A stretch of 64,000 nucleotides of DNA from Inia geoffrensis. Lineage: Eukaryota; Chordata; Mammalia; Artiodactyla; Iniidae. Position 1 is the stretch's first letter. Each line of letters opens with the position of its first letter. Position numbers and translations under genes: made by a program. Under the pieces are notes generated by a model. The model worked only from the letters and a program-made list of their open reading frames with translations, did no database searches and was not told where the DNA came from. Below, one piece after another: positions 22,123 to 34,380 of the stretch. The stretch is from contig CM070913.1 in the NCBI GenBank assembly GCA_036417435.1, positions 16,398,680 through 16,462,679 on the forward strand, written 5' to 3'.

Positions 22123-22659
22123 TTTCTTGATGGGCTTTTTTGTCATATGTTTGTTTAAATATGAAATAAATACTGTGTAATCAAAGGGCAAACCTTCCAG
22201 AACTGGTTCCTCTGGAGCCTGGGAGGAAACAGGACTGCGGTGTAAGTTATCTTCATCCTCTCCCATCCAGGGCCAACCCCAGCCCCGCAGCGTGGCACCA
22301 ACCAGGGTCCTAGAACAACCAGAATTCTTTCTCTCACTTCTCCTCACTGATGCCTTTTAGCCTTTACTGCTCCCCTTCCCGACACACGCGATTCTTTCCA
22401 GACAAGCCATTTGGCGAAACCTGCAGATACACCACTTCTCTTGCACAGGAGGTGGAACTCCCCAGGCCCATAATAAGGAGGACATGCCAGTGGGGGCAGT
22501 GTTGGAGGAGGGGTACAGGAGACAGAGTGGAGCCGAAACAGGGAAAAGTGACCAAGTCCCAGCCCCCTGCTGTGTTCCTGAGATCCCCATGGAGGTGGCT
22601 CTTGTGACAGGCCCAGGTGAGGTATGAGGTACCATACCACAAAATTAATTTGAATTCTC
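22123..22659. other. Intergenic, nothing recognised
   Basis: Moderate GC content. Frames of about 100 codons overlap on both strands with no recognisable domain, so none is called. Confidence 0.45.
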
Positions 22660-23508
22660 CCACATTCCACTCTGGAAAACTGTTTGACAATATCTATTAT
22701 GGCCAAACATGCCAAATTCCACTCCCAGGTATGATCCCCAAGAGAAATGAGTAAATATGTCCACCAAAAGATAAGTACAAAAATAGGATTACGTATAGCA
22801 TCTTCATTCATAAATAGACAAAAACTGGAAAACAACTCAAATGTCCGTCAACAGGAGAATGGGTAATAAATTGTGGCATATGACTACACCATGGAAGTAA
22901 AAAAGAGCACATTACTGAAACAGGCAACAACAGGGATCAATCTTAAAGACATGTTGAACAGAAAAAGACACAAAAGAACACATATTGTATGACTCCTGTA
23001 TCCGAATCAAGTTTAAGAATAGGCAAAATGGGCTTCCCTGGTGACGCAGAGGTTGAGAGTCTTCCTGCCGATGCAGGGGACATGGGTTCATGCCCCGGTC
23101 CGGGAAGATCCCACATGCCGCCTAGCTGCTGGGCCTGTGAGCCATGGCCGCTAAGCCTGTGCGTCCGGAGCCTGTGCTCCGCAACGGGAGAGGCCACAAC
23201 AGTGAGAGGCCCGCGTACCACAAAAAACAAAACAAAATAAAAGAATAGGCAAAAGTGTGAAATAAGCCAGTCACAGAAGACAGAAACGGTATGAATCTGC
23301 TCATACGAGGTACCTGGAGTAGTCAAATGTATAGAGACAAAGTAGAGTGGTAGTTGCGAAGTGCTCGGGGCAGGCAGCGGGGAATGGGGAGTTGTTATTT
23401 AATGAGTACAGAGTTTTGAGTTTTGCAAGATGAAGAGAGTTCTAGAGACTGGTTGCATGGTAATGTGAATGTACTTAACACTTAAAAATGGTTAAGATAG
23501 TAAATTCA
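22660..23508 (+). mobile_element. Old L1 3' fragment, split by a SINE
   Basis: CTCAAATGTCCGTCAACAGGAGAATGGG, ACACCATGGAAGTAAAAAAGAGC, AAATAAGCCAGTCACAGAAGACA and TAGTTGCGAAGTGCTCGGGGCAGG are in L1M 3' order. A CHR SINE interrupts it at 23029-23240. Confidence 0.75.
23029..23240 (+). mobile_element. CHR-type tRNA-derived SINE, medium form
   Basis: GGGCTTCCCTGGTGACGCAG head, B box GGTTCATGCCC, GGCCTGTGAGCCATGGCCGC body and an A-rich tail. A perfect 14-bp TSD AAGAATAGGCAAAA sits at 23015-23028 and 23241-23254, inside an older L1. Confidence 0.95.
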
Positions 23509-23518
23509 ATGTTATGTA

Positions 23519-23794
23519 ATTTTTAAAAATTTATCTTTTTTTTTTTGGCTGCATTGGGTCTTCATTGCTGCACGCGGGCTTCCTCTAGTTGCGGCGAGTG
23601 GCAGCTACTCTTCGTTGCGGTGCACGGGCTCTAGGCACGCGGGTTTCAGTAGTTGCAGCACGCAGGCTCAGTAGTTGTGGCGCATGGGCTTAGTTGCTTT
23701 ACGGCATGTGGGATCTTCCCAGACCAGGGATGGAACCCATGTCCCCTGAATTGGCAGGTGGATTCTTAACCACTGCGCCACCAGGGAAGTCCCT
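23519..23794 (-). mobile_element. CHR-type tRNA-derived SINE
   Basis: Reverse orientation from the TTTTTTTTTTGGCTGCATTGGG tail to CCACCAGGGAAGTCCC. TSD ATGTTATGTA at 23509-23518 and 23795-23804. Confidence 0.93.
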
Positions 23795-23804
23795 ATGTTA
23801 TGTA

Positions 23805-24400
23805 CGTTTTAACACAATTTTTAAGAAAAGAATAAATAAAACTAATCTGACAAGTCACAACAGAAGTTCACCTTGGCCTGGCATACTGACTGGAGGGGAC
23901 TTCTGGGCTACTGATAAATATTCTATTTCTCAGTCTGGATTCTGGCTCGAAGGTGTGTAAGTTCATAGTATTTTATGCATAATCTTGTAATAAAAGGCTT
24001 TGTCTTTGTTTAAGACACAGGAACATTGGATTTATTTAACACACTCATTACATACAACTCTGGGCTCTGGTCATGCAAGATAGGAGACAAGGGAGTGCTA
24101 GCAGGATAGGCGGGCCCCGGGAAGGAGAAAGCTGGGTGAATACATGGAGACAACGTGAAAACTGGCAGCAAAATCTGGAAGAGGAGTACAATGGCATTTA
24201 CTTGGAACTCTGCCCATGAGTCTTAATTTCTACATTTTCCTTGTAAGATAAATGTTCTGTGCAAAAGCACATGGACCAGAACCTGTCTCTCCTCATTTGG
24301 TTCCATGTGATTGTACAGATCTGGACTTAATCTGAGTTGTACTTATTAACTCTGGGCAATACAGTATTATGATCCAAATTGTGATGGTCCAGTTATGCAG
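23805..24400. other. Intergenic, nothing recognised
   Basis: No gene or repeat identified. Confidence 0.45.
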
Positions 24401-24490
24401 ATTAACTCATTCAAGAAAGTCTGACTGAGCATCTAGTATGTGCCAGGCACTTTGCTAAGTACGAGGAATACAGTGATGGCCACATCATAC
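24401..24490 (-). mobile_element. L2 LINE 3' remnant
   Basis: CTGAGCATCTAGTATGTGCCAGGCACTTTGCTAAGTACGAGG is the reverse complement of the L2 3' end. Confidence 0.75.
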
Positions 24491-24580
24491 ATAAGACCTT
24501 CCCCTCTTGGACCTAATGGCTTTGGAAGAAGAAATGCCCACCTGCCAAGCAGCATTGCTCCTACAACAGTAGATGCACTC

Positions 24581-24694
24581 GGGACTTCCCTGGCGATCCA
24601 GTGGGTAAGATTCCATGCTTCCAATGCACAGGGTTTGATCCCTGGTGGGGGGACTAAGATCCCACATGCTGCATGGCCAAAAAATATTTTAAAA
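24581..24694 (+). mobile_element. CHR-type tRNA-derived SINE, short form
   Basis: GGGACTTCCCTGGCGATCCAG head, B box GGTTTGATCCC, ends GGCCAAAAAATATTTTAAA. 13-bp TSD AGTAGATGCACTC (24568-24580 and 24695-24707). Confidence 0.93.
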
Positions 24695-24707
24695 AGTAGA
24701 TGCACTC

Positions 24708-25587
24708 AACTCTTCATCAGGAGTCAACTTCTCAAACTGGAATTTGTTCTCTCCTTTAGAATCACGTAATCTGGAAATGGGAAGAAGGATGGAGGCAGCG
24801 AAGACAGGAGGCAAGGAGGAGAGAAAGGAGAAAGGAGCAGACTATTCCACTGAATTGGAATATATAATAATACATAGTTTTTAAATTAAAAAATAGGAAC
24901 ACAAAATCTGATAACAGGGTTTTTTTGCCCCCAGAATATTTTGAAGAATGAACATTTTCTCATACCTTTCTTGTATTCTGAAGGTTGATACTAATATTAA
25001 CACAGATTTTCTAGAATTATAACCTACTTTGCTTCTGGCACTTAAAAGTATTCAACATAGAAACCTAACTGTGAAATTGATGCATGTTGATTTAAATCAG
25101 GCAAAGGGCACTGAAGGATAATAGAGCGGGAAAGCTCATGTCTGTACTTTCCCTACTCAAATATAAGTACATAAATACTATTATAGCCAAAGTTGATTGA
25201 TAAGATTTATAGTGACTAGTGATACCAAAAAAAAAAAAGGGAGGAAAAAAAACAAGTTTTGGTTAATGTATTTAAAAATTTTTTTAAGGTTGGAGGCTCA
25301 TAATCCATGACTGAAAGACTCAGGAAACTACATAGTATTTCTAGAATAAATAGTAACTAATTTATAGTATATTATGGGGTCTGCAGTCTATTTCAGTTCT
25401 ATTTTAAATTAATTACACTTGCAAAATGATCATAATTTTTGTATAGAACTGAACACAAACAAGCTTGATTTATTTGTTAATATTGTGGGGGGATGGGAGA
25501 GGCACTTTCAAATGAAAAAATCTCAAGCCCATCACACACACACACACACAAAAAAATGGAAAGAAAGAAAAACTGATAAAACTCTAG
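24708..25587. other. Intergenic, nothing recognised
   Basis: AT-rich, with a short A-run near 25228-25250 and a (CA)n run at about 25533-25549. No gene seen. Confidence 0.45.
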
Positions 25588-25600
25588 CCACTGTACTTTT

Positions 25601-25936
25601 TAAAAAAATTTTTGGTTGCCTCGGGTCTTAGTTGCTGCACGTGGGATCTTCGTTGAGGCATGCAGGATCTTTCGTTGCAGTGCGCAGGCTTCTCTCTAGT
25701 TGTGGCGTGCGGGTTTTCTCTCTCTAGTTGTGGCGTGCAGGCTCCAGGGCGTGTGGGCTCTGTAGTTTGCGGCACGCAGGCTCTCTAGTTGAGGTGCGGG
25801 AGCTTAGTAGTTGAGGTGCGCGCAAGCTTAGTTGCCCCGAAGCGTGCGGGATCTTAGTTCCCTGACCAGGGATCGAACCCGCGTCCCCTGCATTGGAAGG
25901 CAGATTCCTTACCACTGGACCACCAGAGAAGTCCCA
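25601..25936 (-). mobile_element. CHR-type tRNA-derived SINE, long form
   Basis: Reverse orientation; ends in CCACTGGACCACCAGAGAAGTCCC. TSD CCACTGTACTTTT (25588-25600) and CCGCTGTACTTTT (25937-25949) differ at one base, suggesting some age. Confidence 0.92.
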
Positions 25937-25949
25937 CCGCTGTACTTTT

Positions 25950-26530
25950 ATATACATAATAAGACAGCTTGTATTAAATATATATCTAAAGGTCTATTAT
26001 TTTTTCCCAGATTAGTCATTTTCTAATCCAAACTTTTTTTCAGGTTGGACTATAAACAAAGAATAGATGTGCCGCAAAAACAATTCCTTGTACCTTTATA
26101 GCACGTTCCTGTTGACAAAGCATTTTCATGGACATCACCACGCAATTCTCCCAGCAAGTCTGGGAGGTAGATAAATGACAAACATCATCAGGATACAGGA
26201 GGTTCTGATTAGGTGCTCCCAGTCACAGAATTCGAGGACAAAGTCTCTGAAATGAAAGAATTACTGAAAGTAGACATTTGTAGAACTAGTCCATACTAAG
26301 ATGTAAATATATTGCTCCAGAGACCTGAAAACTAGCCAAGTTCAATCGAAGTGATTACAGTGTACTGCAACCTTGCCAACTGTGTAGTAATACAACTGCC
26401 TGAAAGATGGATGTTTTAGGAGAAGGACTGTTATAATCTGAAGGGAGCCAAAGAACAAGAATTGACCCATATTGTCCAGGAAAAAGATGTTCTCCTCAAC
26501 AATGGAGGTAAGCACACGTTGCTCTGGGAG
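25950..26530. other. Intergenic, possible MIR trace
   Basis: CATTTTCATGGACATCACCACGC..GTCTGGGAGGTAGATAAATGAC near 26115-26180 is weakly MIR-like. Otherwise nothing recognised. Confidence 0.35.
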
Positions 26531-26559
26531 CATCGGTAAAGATCCTTACATCAACCTAG

Positions 26560-26650
26560 AAGGGAGGGCTGGCAGTGGAGGAAGCCTTCCTAGAAGAGGT
26601 GATGCTGATCTGGGTCCTTGAGGACAAGGGAAATTAGTCATGTCAAGGGA
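26560..26650 (-). mobile_element. L2 LINE fragment (tentative)
   Basis: GGAGGAAGCCTTCCTAGAAGAGGTGATG resembles internal L2 3' sequence in reverse orientation. Short and uncertain. Confidence 0.4.
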
Positions 26651-26752
26651 AAGGCGTCCCAGCAGAGCATACGGCTAACTTGCTGTGTGGTTTCTTTCTC
26701 TGGATTTCACTTTCTCATCTAGAAAAGTTTATGATCCCTTGACTCAGTTTTT

Positions 26753-27018
26753 TTGTTTTTTTGGGTTTTTTTGGCTGTGTTGGGTCTTCGTTGCTGCGCT
26801 TGGGCTTTCTCTACTTGTGGCGAGCAGAAAATACTCTTTGTTGCGAAGCATGGGCTCTAGGGCATGCGGGCTTCAGTAGTTGCGGCATGCGGGCTCAGTA
26901 GTTGTGGCGCATGGGCTTAGTTGCTCCGCGGCATGTGGGATCTTCCTGGACTAGGGATTGAACCCGTGTCTCCTGCACTGGCAGGCGGATTCCTATCCAG
27001 TGCTCTACCAGAGAAGCC
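26753..27018 (-). mobile_element. CHR-type tRNA-derived SINE
   Basis: Reverse orientation; ends TGCTCTACCAGAGAAGCC. 17-bp TSD CCCTTGACTCAGTTTTT (26736-26752 and 27019-27035). Confidence 0.93.
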
Positions 27019-27035
27019 CCCTTGACTCAGTTTTT

Positions 27036-30000
27036 CATGCTGGGTGATCAAGTGCACCAATTAAAAAATCAGAAATCATCCTGCTTGTGGCCATAAATAA
27101 AGTTAAGTCCCCTTGTGGCTTCTCATCCAGTAAAAATCATAAAAGGCGCTTCAATGCACATTTACCCATTAGTAGGAAGATATGTCTTTACGTCCTCTCT
27201 TTCCAATTTGCTAACACAGAAGTGCAATGTTTGTTCAAGGCCCATCTCAAAGAATGATGAGGTCCCAGTCATTCGAGGACAGCACAAAAGTCAGTAAACT
27301 GGCCAGGTAGTCCAGATGTGCAAGAAAAACATGTCATTTCCACTGAATGTGTGCAGCATGATTTAGCAGGACAACTGTCCAACAGTCCGACTGTCCATGT
27401 GTACCTTCACCGCAGAAACTGGTTATCACCGTGCTGAACCTGGGCAAAGACCAGGAAAAGACCAAAGAGAAATGTTAAAGGAAAAATATAAGGAAGAAAC
27501 TATTGAGAAAAAGCATTCATAAAGTCATCTTCTATACAACTTCTATTAATAACAAGACCAAATTCTGGCTAAAGAGAGCAGACTGAAATACTCATTTAAC
27601 TCTGATCTCTCAAGAAATCTCACAAAAAATGGTAGCGGACTTTAAAAAAATGAGAGATAAGATAGATAGACAGAAAGATGAGGAAGCACGGCAATAAAAT
27701 TTTGGAAGCTGAAGACCTGAAGCATGAGTGGTATCTGAGTTAGCAGAACAAAGAAGAGGAATTCTGAGGCAGCAGAGGGGAAAGCTGAGAGGAAGCCTCC
27801 TTTGCAGTGCAGAACTTCCTAAAGACAATGGAACATGACCCCAGGCTCTTCCTGAAGGGAGTAGAGGTGGGACTTTAAAAGAGGAGGTTGCCAATCCATT
27901 TAGGAAGCAGTGATATCGCTAGATCTCCTGTAACCCTCGCCTTCCCTCTGTGAAACTGATTGCACTTCAGAGTTTATTCTCTGGAAAAAGCAGGTAAAAT
28001 AGAGTTCTGGGACAGGGGACACTAAGCCCAGTTAAAGGTGGGATTAAAGCAACATTTTACAAAACAGGAAAAATAGCCTTAAAAATACTACCTTACTCAG
28101 CAGTATGCACGTACATAGTCAAAAGAACTGTTGAAAGTTGGTCTAACCAAAATTGTGATTTAAGTATTTGGGGAGGATGCATGACAGAGAATGCAAGCGT
28201 GTGTGGTGATGGTGAGAGAGATGATGCCTAAAACGGAAAAATGCAAGAAGGAGCAACACAGACAGGTTATTTGTGACAAAGAGGAAATACCCTCCTGCCA
28301 AAAAAAAAAAAAAAAAGCTAAAGGGATTGAAAGCATTTGCTTTTAGGGAGAAGGAAATGGGGAGCACAGAACTGCCAGGTTACGAAGGTAAAACTCTCTG
28401 ATTCATTAGGTATAACATTGATAAAAACAAAAATTAAGTTTTAAAAATCAGAAGGGCCATATTTTTTGCTGGAAGGAAGGAAGAGGGGAAATAAGTTGGG
28501 TTTAAAATCAAGTTGCAGTTGCAGGAGAAGCAAGATATTCAGGCAATCAGAGCTCAGGAGGCAAGACAAGGTTTGGAACAGAGATTTTATAATTATTTAG
28601 ACTGGAAGAAAATTAGCTCTATAGGAAATAGGTCCTGAGAAAAAAAGAGAAGAGGCCTTGAAAACAAACATTTTATAAATGCCATTTAGAGTGTCAGTGG
28701 AGGAAGGGACTCCATTGAAAGAGCAGCCAAGAAAACGAAGGAAAACAGGAGTTTCAATAAGTGGGGGGGGGGGGGGGGGGGATGCGGTTTAATCAAGGTC
28801 AAGTGCTCAGGGGGTCAAAGAGGCCCAGACCATTAGAATTAACAATGAAAAATTTCTAAAGAGGGTACTCTAATCTAAGGATTATGTTCACACCCTTTAA
28901 TGAGCCTTAAATTTAAAAAGGGTTTTGGGTTTTGGAAGTATCTTGTGTTTTTCCAGGACACCACACAATGACTGTGACCCTGTTTTCAGTAAGTACACAG
29001 TTGTCTTTCATGGGGCAGTCACATAAACCCTGCATTAATAAGAAAGTGAATCTTAGGGCATATTGTCATTAGCAATCCCGTACAAAGCCCAGTCCCTGTT
29101 TTGTTTCCCACACAAGGGATGGCATTGTCTGTGTCAGTGACGAGCATTTGAACTGAAGTTCATGGCTTGGCTGGGCTCTTCCTTCTGGCTGCACTTTCCC
29201 GGTGATCAGCTGCCTGTCCTAGGCTATGGTGTTACGACATCCCAAACAAGATGAAAGCACAAGAAAACTAATCAAATGAAAGTGCTTTTCCTTGTTGGTG
29301 CGTCAAAGGCTACATTCAAAATAACCAAATGTTATGTTAAATCTCATCTTAGGACGAAAGCAAACGTGGTAAAAGAGCTCTCTATTTCACTTTGCTGAGT
29401 CCAAGTCAGGGCTTGGCTTGGCGGCGAAAAGCTTAACTGGTAGCAAATGTTCCCTAATTGCTCCACAAATGATTTCCTCTTTCTAGTAGAGATTGCTGTA
29501 CACACTTCCACACCCTCCGAACAGATGCAACACAACAGAAGGTCTAGTTCTGTGTTTCACAGAAGCCTACCATGACACTTTACTGCTGAGTTTTCCCAAC
29601 TGCTTGTGTCAGTTACTGCTGCCTTCCAGACATTTCCATCTCAGACATATCAGAGGGACAAATGGTTAGGAGAATGGTTTCAATTTAGAACTCAAAAAAG
29701 CTTACCCAAGTCCATTAACGACACCCCAAACAGCCTGGTTAGCAAACGTTTTTGTGCCAGTATATGTAGCAGTTTCCTCCCTGAGGTGTCAACCAAATGA
29801 ATAGTCCTGGCGGGTAGGGGTGAGGAGAGCAGTTCTTCCTGAGTCCCCAGGGTCAAGAGTTTCTGGAGTGAGCGTTAGAATGCCTCCTAATAACACTGTA
29901 CATGCCTGTTTTCCCAAACAAATCATAGGAACTCCCATAAAGCAGCAAAACATCACTCCAAAATACATATTTTGAACACAAATGAGGGAGTGATGAAATT

Positions 30001-30640
30001 GACACAGATTAATTAGAAATTTCCAAATGTTTATGATGCTTGATAAACAATCCTAGGGATAGAATGAGGATTCATTTATGGGCAATATATTCGTACGTAA
30101 CATCATAGTACACTCCTTTCACTCATTAAAATGTTTTTCAAACAAAAAGTACAATGATGAGATCAGTTTTAAATGATATGTCAACATTCAAGGTCCACTG
30201 ACTGAGATCAATCATAAGGCCACTTTGGAAGTAAAAGACATAAGGAAGTTTTCTAGAATCTAGCCATGCTCCTCTCCAGTGTGTGTAGAGAGTCTTCAGA
30301 GATGACTAGGGGTTAGGACAGAACATAGGACAAGAGGTTTATTTCCAACCCAAGTAGCTATCCTTGCTCTGCAGGTTTTGCAGGTATAAACTTGCTCTGC
30401 AGGTATCCTGGGTTTAGCAGGTATTCTCCTTATGAAAGGTTACTTGATGGAGTTTAACTGATACAAGCCCTGAAATGCGGTCCCCTCAGCAATGGAAAAA
30501 ATGTCAGATACCTTATCAGGTGACTAGATAAGTAGGAAAGAACTTCTCAGTTGAAGGAGTCACTCAAACCAAACCCAGAAAGAGAAATTTCTTAAAGCAG
30601 GATGGGAAAGAAGTGACACTTCCCCGGCTGCTTTTAGGCG
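27036..30640. other. Intergenic, mostly repeat-free
   Basis: About 3.6 kb without a convincing gene. A 19-base G run lies at 28763-28781 and an A run near 28301. The part from about 29.9 to 30.2 kb looks unique and AT-rich. Frames are short and unrecognised. Confidence 0.5.
28763..28781 (+). repeat. Poly(G) tract of 19
   Basis: An uninterrupted run of 19 G preceded by GT and followed by ATGCGG. Long G homopolymers are rare and prone to sequencing length error. Confidence 0.8.
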
Positions 30641-30739
30641 AGTGCTCTTAAGTGCTTAACAAATAGTTTCTCACTTCATGCTGGCAAAATTCCTGGGAGG
30701 AAGGCTCACTCCAAAATCCTGTCAGTCTAGCAGGCTAGA

Positions 30740-31640
30740 CGTGCTGCTGCTCTGGTGGCCTCTCTGGCTCCCTCTAACTTTCTCACCTCCTGCTGCCCCA
30801 TCCTGTCCAGCCACTCAACACTTGACTGTGGCCCGAAGCCACCAAACAGGCTCTGTCTCTGGACTCTGAGCTGCTGTGCTGTCCACCGCCTCCCCCCTAC
30901 CCCCAATCTGGGTGCTCTTCCCCCAGAGGAGCGACAAGGTTCCCTCCCTCACTTGCTGCAGGACCCTCCCTAATAAATAGCACCTCCCTCATGCTTGACC
31001 CCTCACCCTGCTTTATGTCCCTTCACAGCATTTGTACTGAGTTGAAGAGTGTCCCCCAAATTCAGGGCCACCCAGAATGTGACCTTATTTGGCAATAGGG
31101 TCTTCGCAGATGTCAATAGCTAAAATGAGGTTATACTGGATTAGAAGGAACCCTGAATCCAGTACGACTGGGGTCCTTATAAGAAAAGAGGACACACAGA
31201 CATACACACAGGAAGGCCATGTGACTGGGAGTGATGGGAGATGGGAATGATGTAGCTGTGCGTCCAGGAATGCCAAGGGTTGCAGGCAACCACCAGAATT
31301 GGGAAGAGGCCTGAAAGGATTCTTCCTCAGAACCTCCTGGTCCTGCCAACACATTGATTTCAGACTTGCAGCTTCCAGAACTGTGAGAGATTAAGTTTCT
31401 GTTGTTTTAAGCTGCTCAGTTTGTGATACTTTGTTACCCAAACTTGGTAGACCAAGGAAACTAATATGTCACCACCTGACATACTATATATTTATTTACT
31501 GGTGGATTTGTTGTCTTTCTCTTCTCCCACTGGGATCTATAGTCCTTAAGACTGGACTTTTGTTGTTGTTCATTGCTGTGATGAGAACAGCAGCTGGCAT
31601 GTTGGCGGCACATAATAACTGTTGGTTAAATGACTGAGTG
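30740..31640 (+). mobile_element. L2 LINE 3' region, split by an MLT1 LTR
   Basis: Plus-strand L2 order: CTCTTCCCCCAGAGG, CCCTGCTTTATGTCCCTTCACAGCATTTG, then after the LTR TCACCACCTGACATACTATATATTTATTT and CATTGCTGTGATGAGAACAGCAGCTGGCATG. Confidence 0.8.
31033..31466 (+). mobile_element. MLT1-type MaLR LTR inserted in L2
   Basis: GTGACCTTATTTGGCAATAGGGTCTTCGCAGATG, CCTTATAAGAAAAGAGGACACA and CCAGAACTGTGAGAGATTAAG..TCTGTTGTTTTAAGC are the MLT1 signature in plus orientation. A non-coding old LTR. Confidence 0.8.
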
Positions 31641-31795
31641 AGAAATGAATGTTCCCATTTTACAGAATAGGAAACTGAGGCTCAGAAAGATTCCACTGAG
31701 TCCAAGTTCACCTAGCTAATTAGTAGCAGATTTGGGGTTTTAGGCTGTCTGCCTCTAAAAACCATCACTTTTTCACCACACCACGCTGATGCTCA
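31641..31795 (+). mobile_element. MIR SINE remnant
   Basis: CCCATTTTACAGAATAGGAAACTGAGGCTCAGAAAG and CACCTAGCTAATTAGTAGCAGA match the MIR 3' half well. Confidence 0.85.
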
Positions 31796-34380
31796 TTACA
31801 TCGCCAACTTTTCTCTTTTAAAATCTACAAGATAATATATTGCAATAGCTATCCTTTCAAGTATAATAGAGTCTGTGTTCCAGAAAACGACTGGAATATG
31901 TATGGAGGTTTATTCTCTGGGAATTTGTTATCACCTAGCTTTGCAGACACCAAACTCAGTTCTTTTTATATGATTATAGTGGCCATGCCTCTCTCTCTCT
32001 CTCACCGAAAGCACTTTTATTAGATGAACTTTTCCACAACCAACAACATTGTATCAACCGCACAAATTCACAAGTCCTTTCACCTAAATACCTTTTGTTA
32101 ATTTGCGTATAGCTGATCTGTGGAATAAACATTAACTCCATTAATCCTGAGTAAACACTCATTTTGTATTTTACTACACATTATTCATATAACGGTATTT
32201 CTCTTTGTCTTCTTAACAGTAAATTTCTCTTTGTCTTCTTAAATTCAAAGATAAGGGTATAAACTGGCTTTCTCCGAACTGCAACATGTAATGATCTTGA
32301 GGTTTCATCTGGAATATACAAAGCCCAAAATATGTTCAAGAAATATAGCAAAAAAAAAAGTTTTTTTTTAAGTGATCCATTTCCCACTGAGGGCATTGGA
32401 ACTGGGAAATTACTTCCCAGTTTCACCTTTTGACGAGGACTTCTATTCCTCAGTATTTTGCTTGTTGGTTACTTATAACTCTATTTCCAGTGGAAAGCAA
32501 CTCGAGCCCTTATCATCTCTGCCACATTTGGGAGCTTTCCTAGTCATCAGTTACCAGGCAGTGTGTTTCCCCTGGAGATAGGGTACAGAGAAAATGCTTT
32601 TACAGCTCATTTTGCACCACTCTCTCGCCATCTCACACCACAGCTTGGCAAAAATTGGGCAAAATAATAATGTCCAGAGTGAGTAAGGCTGGCGAGAAGG
32701 AGTCACGCCGACCACTAGAGCGCAGGGGTCAAGTGCATGGGTCAAGTGCAAGACAGCCAGCTGGAATCTCACCTCCCACGTTTATTTACCACGTGACTTT
32801 GGGTTTGGAAACAGAGCGCAGGAAAGGCTAGATGTGCATCTAATTACACCTCTGACTGAGCTGGCACCCCCTCCCCCCATTCTATGTTGGTGCTGCTAAT
32901 AGTTATCTGTTGTTGGATGAGAACTACACACCAGTAACCAAACATCCTTAGAGCAGAAAGTATTAGGGAAAAAACTTGGGAAGGAATTTACTTGAAACCA
33001 ACGTCACCAGGCTATTTCAGTAGGTAATGTGAGCTACCAGTATGTTTTGTTTTATAGAAAAGTAGATGATTAAGTTCCCACACATACATATATGTATTCA
33101 GATACATCAACTTATTCAGAGAACATTTAATTGTAGCATAAATTTAAAGAGGTTGAAAGCTGCTTAAATAGGAATTGCGAGGCTGCAGCTTGATTAGACG
33201 TCCTCACCTATGATCTGCTATTCTTCCATGTTCCCTGAACTGAAGTAGAAATTACAATTGCAGACTAGAAGTTGCAGCATCTTTGGTTTTTGATGACTGC
33301 GTGTGAGAATTGTAGACAGTACATCATTAAACAAATTAATAATGTCCTAGTAAATGTAACTGGGGCACATCGAGGCTGGATCAATTTTTATGCCTCCTGC
33401 TTTAGAAACAGACTTGCTTGAGGCCAGCAGGAGGCCTTGTCGTTAATGAACGCTTCCCTGTACTTTCCTTTGGCTACAGCTAATTTGAATAAAAAATATC
33501 ATTTTTAAAAGTACTGGATCTAAAGAAATACATTTTTCAGAAAATAATAATCCCCTTCCCCTACCCCACTCCCAGCCACCCCGGAAAATCTCTGAGCACA
33601 CTACAGCAGCTCCGTGAAAAGACCTGGACGCCTATCGATTGCCTGCTTGACTGACTGGCCTGATACGACGAAGATCTGGATGAGGTGAGACAGCTTCCCA
33701 AACGTGACGCTGGTGAGTTTTCTCAGGCCACAGAGGACTGAGCAATTACAGAATATTATTTCAGCAGAGGAGCCTTACTACAAAGAACTCATTCTGTTCA
33801 GAGCCTACAGCAACCAGGACCTCACAGCCTAACAGAAAGGATGGGAAAGAATTAATGACTGATGTGCTGGGGGTCTTTAAAGCATTCTAAGAATGGTCAG
33901 TTTAGTCTCCCCCCCCTTTTTTTTAAACCAATTGCTTCATTATAGATATCTCTTCTAAGTGTCATTTTACTGCACTTAGAAAAAAACCTATACACCCTGT
34001 TCTTATCCTTAGAACAACAACAAAGAGGGAACAGAGATCAATGAATAGAAACATAAGTGTCCTCCACAGCAGCCAACATTCTTAAAAGGAAAAGCACATA
34101 GTATAATATGTTATTTCCCCTTTTAACTATAGCCCCGCAAGTACTAAAAAAAAAAAAAGAGTTCAAATATATAAATAGGGTTTCCTCATCCACCTCCCGA
34201 TCACATTTACTATCTTAGTTATTTAAAGTTTATGTAGTAGCTTTTCCTAGAACAGTTTGCATGAAAGGATATTTCCCAATTTCCCTGGATAAAGTGAGTA
34301 GGACAGACCAGAAAGACACGAATCTATGATCTTGAACATGACTTTACCTTTAAGCTGTAGGTTGGTATTAGATCCTCTTC
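31796..34380. other. Intergenic, repeat-poor, candidate conserved non-coding sequence
   Basis: About 2.6 kb with no named repeat and no gene. The section from about 33.05 to 33.56 kb is AT-rich, unique-looking and dense in TAAT-type motifs (for example AAACAAATTAATAATG). Non-coding regulatory function is possible but not shown. Confidence 0.4.
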
